Of a DNA stretch of 52,419 nt, positions 48,797-52,419 are shown piece after piece (position 1 is the first letter of the stretch; every line of letters starts with the position of its first letter). This stretch comes from Rathayibacter rhapontici. Lineage in GTDB: Bacteria; Actinomycetota; Actinomycetes; Actinomycetales; Microbacteriaceae. Made by a program: the position numbers and the translations under genes. The stretch lies in assembly GCF_001995175.1 (NCBI RefSeq), contig NZ_MUKN01000027.1:1-52419 (forward strand). Direction: 5' to 3'. The notes under the pieces are model-generated. The model was given only the letters and a program-made list of their open reading frames with translations, had not been told where the DNA came from and did no database searches.

Positions 48797-49159
48797 TCAC
48801 GCCTCCGCGGAGGCGACCGGGTCGAGCGGGTCCACGTCGAAGCAGGAGTGCTCGCCGGTGTGGCAGGCGGCGCCGATCTGCTCGACCTGGACCAGCAGCG
48901 TGTCGGCGTCGCAGTCGAGCGCGGCTCCGCGGACGTACTGGGCGTGCCCGGACGTGTCGCCCTTGCGCCAGTACTCCTGCCGGGAGCGCGACCAGAACGT
49001 GACGCGGCCCTCGGTCAGGGTGCGGCGCAGGGCCTCCCTGTCCATCCACCCCATCATCAGCACCTCGCGGGTGTCGTGCTGCTGGATGATCGCGGGCAGC
49101 AGTCCGGCGGCGTCGAAGGAGGCGCGGTCGAGGACGGCGTCGAGCTCGGTGGTGGTCAT
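48797..49159 (-). CDS. hisI: Phosphoribosyl-AMP cyclohydrolase
   Basis: The 120-residue enzyme opens the adenine ring of phosphoribosyl-AMP, the third step of histidine synthesis. It has [42 protein letters not shown] and the metal-binding [26 protein letters not shown] with the Asp and Cys ligands. It is the cyclohydrolase-only form; the pyrophosphohydrolase is the separate hisE. The ATG overlaps the hisF stop by 4 bp (ATGA). Confidence 0.97.
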   Translation of the reverse strand: MTTTELDAVLDRASFDAAGLLPAIIQQHDTREVLMMGWMDREALRRTLTEGRVTFWSRSRQEYWRKGDTSGHAQYVRGAALDCDADTLLVQVEQIGAACHTGEHSCFDVDPLDPVASAEA

Positions 49160-49920
49160 CGTCGGATCTCCAGCCCTGCGCCGTCGAGGGCGCGCTTCAC
49201 ATCGCCGATGGTCATCTCGCGGTTGTGGAACACCGAGGCCGCCAGCACCGCGTCGGCGCCCGCCTCGATCGCCGGGGCGAAGTGCTCGACGGCGCCGGCG
49301 CCTCCGGAGGCGATGACCGGGACCGAACTGACCTCGCGCATCGCGGCGACGAGCTCGAGGTCGAACCCCTGCTTGGTGCCGTCGGCGTCGATCGAGTTGA
49401 CGAGCAGCTCGCCCGCTCCGCGCTCGACGGCCTCGGCCGCCCAGGCGAGCGCGTCGACCGTGGTCTCGCGGCGACCGCCGTGGGTCGTGACGACGAAGCC
49501 GGACGGCGTGGCGCCGCTCCGCTTGACGTCGAGCGAGAGGACGAGCACCTGCGCGCCGAACACGTCGGCGATCTCGCCGACCAGCGCCGGGCGGGCGAGG
49601 GCGGCGGAGTTGACGCCCACCTTGTCGGCGCCGTGCGCGAGGAGTCGCGAGACGTCGTCGACGGCGCGCACGCCGCCGCCGACCGTCAGCGGGATGAAGA
49701 CCTGCTCGGCCGTCGCGCGGACCACGTCGTAGGTGGTGGAGCGGTCGTCGACCGTCGCGGTCACGTCGAGGAAGGTCAGCTCGTCGGCGCCCTGCTCGAA
49801 GTACAGCCGGGCGAGCTCGACCGGGTCGCCGGCATCGCGGAGGTTCTGGAAGTTGACGCCCTTGACGACGCGCCCGGCGGCGACGTCGAGGCAGGGGATG
49901 ACGCGGACGGCGAGACTCAC
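49156..49920 (-). CDS. hisF: Imidazole glycerol phosphate synthase, cyclase subunit
   Basis: HisF forms imidazole glycerol phosphate and AICAR using ammonia from HisH. This 254-residue TIM barrel starts [33 protein letters not shown] with the catalytic Asp. [21 protein letters not shown] and [33 protein letters not shown] follow, then [18 protein letters not shown] with the second catalytic Asp, and [31 protein letters not shown]. It starts at GTG, 13 bp after hisG. hisH and hisA are not in this window. Confidence 0.97.
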   Translation of the reverse strand: MSLAVRVIPCLDVAAGRVVKGVNFQNLRDAGDPVELARLYFEQGADELTFLDVTATVDDRSTTYDVVRATAEQVFIPLTVGGGVRAVDDVSRLLAHGADKVGVNSAALARPALVGEIADVFGAQVLVLSLDVKRSGATPSGFVVTTHGGRRETTVDALAWAAEAVERGAGELLVNSIDADGTKQGFDLELVAAMREVSSVPVIASGGAGAVEHFAPAIEAGADAVLAASVFHNREMTIGDVKRALDGAGLEIRR

Positions 49921-49933
49921 GGCTGCCCCCGTC

Positions 49934-50794
49934 CTAGAGGCGCGCGGCGTGGATCGACGTGACCAGGATCGCGCGGGCGCCGAGGTCGTAGAGGCGGTCC
50001 ATGACCTGGTTCATGTCGGCGCGGGGGACCATGACGCGGACGGCGACCCACTCGGCGTCGTGCAGGGGCGACACCGTCGGCGACTCGAATCCGGGAGCGA
50101 TCGCGGTGGCCTGCTCGAGGAGCGCGACGGGGCAGTCGTAGTCGAGCAGCACGTACTCGCGGGCGACCAGGACGCCCTGAAGCCGGCGCAGCAGGACGGG
50201 GATGCCCTCGGGCTCCCCCGCGGCCGAGACGAGGACCGCCGTGGAGTCGAGGATGATCGGGCCGAAGATCTCGAGGCCCGCCTTGCGGAGCGTGGTGCCG
50301 GTCTCGACGACGTCGGCGATCACATCGGCCACTCCGAGCTGGATCGCCGACTCGACGGCTCCGTCGAGGCGGATGAGGGACACCTCGACGCCGTGCTCGC
50401 GGAGGAAGCCGCCGACGAGACCGGGGTAGCTCGTGGCGACGCGCAGTCCGTCGATCTCGGAGAGCTCGGTGTAGCGGCCTGCCGGGCCGGCGAAGCGGAA
50501 GGTCGAGTTCGCGAAGCCCAGGCTCGCGATCTCACGCGCTTCGGAGCCGGAGTCGATGAGCAGGTCGCGGCCCGTCACTCCGACGTCGAGGGCGCCGGAG
50601 CCGACGTAGGTGGCGATGTCGCGCGGACGGAGGTAGAAGAACTCGACGCCGTTGCGCTCGTCGACGACGTGCAGCTCCTTCGGGTCGCGGCGGCCGACGT
50701 AGCCGGCCTCGGCCAGCATCTGACCGGCGGTCTCGGAGAGCGAGCCCTTGTTGGGCACGGCGACGCGCAGGAGCGCGGGCGGGGTGGTGGTCAC
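49934..50794 (-). CDS. hisG: ATP phosphoribosyltransferase
   Basis: HisG catalyses the first, feedback-regulated step of histidine synthesis. The 286-residue protein is the long form with a C-terminal regulatory domain, so it needs no His[26 protein letters not shown] is the N-terminal motif, [27 protein letters not shown] the substrate region, and [21 protein letters not shown] the PRPP-binding loop. The regulatory part includes [43 protein letters not shown] chose GTG at 50794 because AGAGGA lies 9 nt upstream; a longer frame upstream has no support. Confidence 0.96.
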   Translation of the reverse strand: MTTTPPALLRVAVPNKGSLSETAGQMLAEAGYVGRRDPKELHVVDERNGVEFFYLRPRDIATYVGSGALDVGVTGRDLLIDSGSEAREIASLGFANSTFRFAGPAGRYTELSEIDGLRVATSYPGLVGGFLREHGVEVSLIRLDGAVESAIQLGVADVIADVVETGTTLRKAGLEIFGPIILDSTAVLVSAAGEPEGIPVLLRRLQGVLVAREYVLLDYDCPVALLEQATAIAPGFESPTVSPLHDAEWVAVRVMVPRADMNQVMDRLYDLGARAILVTSIHAARL

Positions 50795-50884
50795 GGCAGG
50801 ACGTCCTCTGGAGCTCGAGGGTGATTCGGTGAGCGGCGGTCTCGTCGGCGACGCTGCGGTCGCGGACGCGCCTCGATGTGCGTG

Positions 50885-50917
50885 GGAGCGCACGGCGACG
50901 GAGCGTCGGCGCACTCC
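50885..50917 (-). promoter_or_regulatory. Hairpin between hisE and hisG
   Basis: GGAG, CGC and CGACG pair with CGTCG, GCG and CTCC, with bulges, 17 bp beyond the hisE stop in the 140 bp hisE-hisG gap. It could be a weak terminator or a stability element that sets the hisE/hisG ratio. Confidence 0.35.
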
Positions 50918-50934
50918 GGCGATCGGAGGGAGGC

Positions 50935-51198
50935 TCACAGATGTCGGTAGACGTCGGCCGTCGTCAGGCCCTTCGCCAGCATCAGCACCTGGAGGTGGTA
51001 GAGCAGCTGCGAGATCTCCTCCGCGGTGCGCTCGTCGCCCTCGTACTCGGCGGCCATCCAGACCTCGGCGGCCTCCTCGACGATCTTCTTGCCGATGAAG
51101 TGCACACCGGCGTCGAGCTCGCGGACCGTGCCCGAGCCCTCGGGTCGCGCGGCGGCCTTCTCGCCCAGCTCAGCGAAGAGGTCGTCGAAAGTTTTCAC
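50935..51198 (-). CDS. hisE: Phosphoribosyl-ATP pyrophosphohydrolase
   Basis: HisE removes pyrophosphate from phosphoribosyl-ATP, the second step of histidine synthesis. The 87-residue all-helical protein contains [47 protein letters not shown], with the EExxE metal-binding pattern and Glu/Asp ligands of the MazG-like fold. It starts at GTG, 6 nt after TAGACT, so the his-trp run probably begins here with a leaderless transcript. The gap to hisG is 140 bp. Confidence 0.97.
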   Translation of the reverse strand: MKTFDDLFAELGEKAAARPEGSGTVRELDAGVHFIGKKIVEEAAEVWMAAEYEGDERTAEEISQLLYHLQVLMLAKGLTTADVYRHL

Positions 51199-51204
51199 CG
51201 GGGA

Positions 51205-51210
51205 AGTCTA
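51205..51210 (-). promoter_or_regulatory. hisE leaderless -10 (TAGACT)
   Basis: TAGACT ends 6 nt before the hisE GTG. Confidence 0.55.
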
Positions 51211-51234
51211 TACGCGCGACGCCCCGGGGCAGGA

Positions 51235-51903
51235 TCAGTGGCGGTGCAGGATCGAGGACGCGGTGTCGCGGAGGGCGGCGATCGCCTTCTCGGGGTCGTC
51301 GGCGCCGAAGACGGCCGAGCCGGCGACGAAGGTGTCGGCGCCCGCCTCGGCGGCGATCTCGATGGTGCCCGGCGCGATCCCCCCGTCGACCTGCAGCCAG
51401 ACGTCGAGCCCGGAGTCGCGCACGGAGCGGCGGAGCGCGTGCAGCTTGGGCATCGTCTCCTCCATGAAGGACTGGCCGCCGAAGCCGGGCTCGACCGTCA
51501 TCACGAGCACCTGGTCGAACTCGGGCAGCAGCTCGAAGTACTCCTCGACGGCCGTCCCGGGCTTGAGCGCGATCCCCGCGCGCGCGCCGATGTCGCGGAG
51601 TCGTCGCGCCAGGGCCACGGCGTCGCGCGCCGCCTCGGCGTGGAAGGTGACGGAGTACGCGCCCGTCTCGGCGTACCCGGGCGCCCAGCGGTCCGGGTCG
51701 TCGATCATCAGGTGCACGTCGAGCGGCCGCGGCGAGACCTCCTGGAGGCGCTGCACCATGGGGAGCCCGAACGTGAGGTTCGGGACGAAGTGGTTGTCCA
51801 TCACGTCGACGTGCACGAGGTCGGCCGAGGCGATCCGCTGCAGCTCGGCCTCGAAGTTCACGAAGTCGGCGGAGAGGATGCTGGGGTTGATCCGTGCAGG
51901 CAT
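51235..51903 (-). CDS. rpe: Ribulose-phosphate 3-epimerase
   Basis: The 222-residue TIM-barrel enzyme interconverts ribulose 5-phosphate and xylulose 5-phosphate in the pentose phosphate pathway. It starts INPSILSADFVNFEAELQRIASADLVHVDVMDNHFVPNLTFGLPMVQRL with the catalytic Asp and metal-binding His residues. PLDVHLMIDDPDRWA, VLVMTVEPGFGGQSFMEETMPKLHALR (second Asp region) and VDGGIAPGTIEIAAEAGADTFVAGSAVFGA (catalytic Asp and phosphate site) follow. The ATG lies 6 nt after TAGGCT; the TAG of that hexamer is the stop codon of the upstream methyltransferase gene. Confidence 0.98.
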   Translation of the reverse strand: MPARINPSILSADFVNFEAELQRIASADLVHVDVMDNHFVPNLTFGLPMVQRLQEVSPRPLDVHLMIDDPDRWAPGYAETGAYSVTFHAEAARDAVALARRLRDIGARAGIALKPGTAVEEYFELLPEFDQVLVMTVEPGFGGQSFMEETMPKLHALRRSVRDSGLDVWLQVDGGIAPGTIEIAAEAGADTFVAGSAVFGADDPEKAIAALRDTASSILHRH

Positions 51904-51909
51904 GCCGCC

Positions 51910-51915
51910 AGCCTA
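51910..51915 (-). promoter_or_regulatory. rpe leaderless -10 (TAGGCT), overlapping rsmB stop
   Basis: TAGGCT ends 6 nt before the rpe ATG. Its first three bases are the stop codon of the upstream gene, so a coding constraint and a promoter share the same bases. Confidence 0.55.
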
Positions 51916-52419
51916 GGAGATGGCCCCGGACGGCTCCGCACGGCGCAGCAGCTGGATGAACATCGCATCGGTGCCGTGCCGGTGCGGCCAGAGCTGCACG
52001 TGGCGCGCTCCCTCCGGCAGGTCGAGCTCGTCGACCGTGACGCCCCGGAGGACCTCGGCTGTGTCCATCAGCTCGAGCCCGTCGCCGTAGCGCTCCTGGG
52101 CGAGCGCCAGGACCCGCCGCGTCTCGCCGAGGTGCGGCGAGCAGGTGACGTAGGCGAGCACGCCGCCCGGGGCGAGGGCCTGGAGCGCCGAGTCGAGGAG
52201 CTCCCCCTGGAGGGACGCGAGCGGCTCGACGTCGGCCGCGGTCTTGCGCCAGCGCGCCTCCGGTCGTCGGCGCAGGGCGCCGAGGCCCGTGCAGGGGGCG
52301 TCGAGGAGGATCCGGTCGAACGCGCCGGGCTGCTCGGCGCCGAGATCGCGTCCGTCGCCCGTGCGCACCTCGACGGTCGGGTCGACAGCCGCGAGGGCCT
52401 GGCGGACCAGGCCGGCCCG
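51913..52419 (-). CDS. rsmB: 16S rRNA (cytosine-C5)-methyltransferase RsmB-like, 5' end outside window
   Basis: This is the C-terminal 168 residues of a NOL1/NOP2/Sun-family methyltransferase that transfers a methyl group from S-adenosylmethionine to a cytosine in 16S rRNA. ILLDAPCTGLGALRRRPEARWRK holds the general catalytic Cys of motif IV, and GGVLAYVTCSPHLGETRRVL the nucleophilic Cys of motif VI. WPHRHGTDAMFIQLLRR is the typical end. The frame continues without a stop to the window edge; the SAM-binding and N-terminal NusB-like domain must lie beyond it. rpe follows 9 bp after the stop. Confidence 0.93.
   Translation of the reverse strand, partial: RAGLVRQALAAVDPTVEVRTGDGRDLGAEQPGAFDRILLDAPCTGLGALRRRPEARWRKTAADVEPLASLQGELLDSALQALAPGGVLAYVTCSPHLGETRRVLALAQERYGDGLELMDTAEVLRGVTVDELDLPEGARHVQLWPHRHGTDAMFIQLLRRAEPSGAIS

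Overview
This 52.4 kb, very GC-rich window is a core chromosomal segment of an actinobacterium, most likely of the family Microbacteriaceae (Rathayibacter/Clavibacter/Curtobacterium-like; inferred from gene order, protein sequences and GTG-rich starts, genus not proven). Nearly all genes lie on the minus strand. There is no prophage, transposase, CRISPR array or rRNA. One tRNA gene (Leu-CAA) is present.

Layout from left to right. (1) 1-520 has no convincing gene. It holds a tandem ~170 bp repeat that ends in the tpiA terminator. (2) 521-8312 is the tpiA-pgk-gap glycolytic run, a superoxide dismutase, and the whiA-rapZ-uvrC group. (3) 8338-20281 holds uvrA, uvrB, coaE, rpsA, a DUF885 peptidase-like protein and polA. 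(4) 20373-30570 is more mixed: a thioesterase, a flavin-split-barrel oxidase, an ANTAR response regulator, tRNA-Leu, a GNAT, a sulfur-scavenging pair (luciferase-like monooxygenase plus Cys/Met-metabolism PLP enzyme), a DUF427 protein, an orphan DarT-like (DUF4433) ADP-ribosyltransferase, an unknown 174-residue protein, a short adenylate kinase, CarD coupled to a TetR regulator with a near-perfect 20 bp operator, and an MpaB-type oxygenase. (5) 30659-37618 holds a SNF2 helicase, an aldose epimerase, a Ppx/GppA-like phosphatase, a 586 bp repeat-bearing gap and pyk. (6) 37713-51198 carries gltD-gltB, lgt, trpA-trpB-trpC, a HGxxPAAW small membrane protein, a Trp-operon membrane protein and hisI-hisF-hisG-hisE. 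(7) rpe and the 3' part of an rsmB-type methyltransferase close the window.

Three themes stand out. First, six single-base deletions interrupt otherwise intact genes: pgk, uvrC, the PNPOx-like gene, the PLP enzyme (twice) and trpA. All are losses of one base, which points to uncorrected long-read errors rather than true decay. One of them fuses trpA in frame to lgt. Second, twelve genes start 6-7 nt downstream of a TANNNT -10 hexamer, the signature of leaderless transcripts. Third, a repeat element with a GTGCCA-loop hairpin sits just 3' of both tpiA and pyk, and its stem shows a compensatory base-pair change. trpE is absent from the place where the related Mycobacterium operon carries it.
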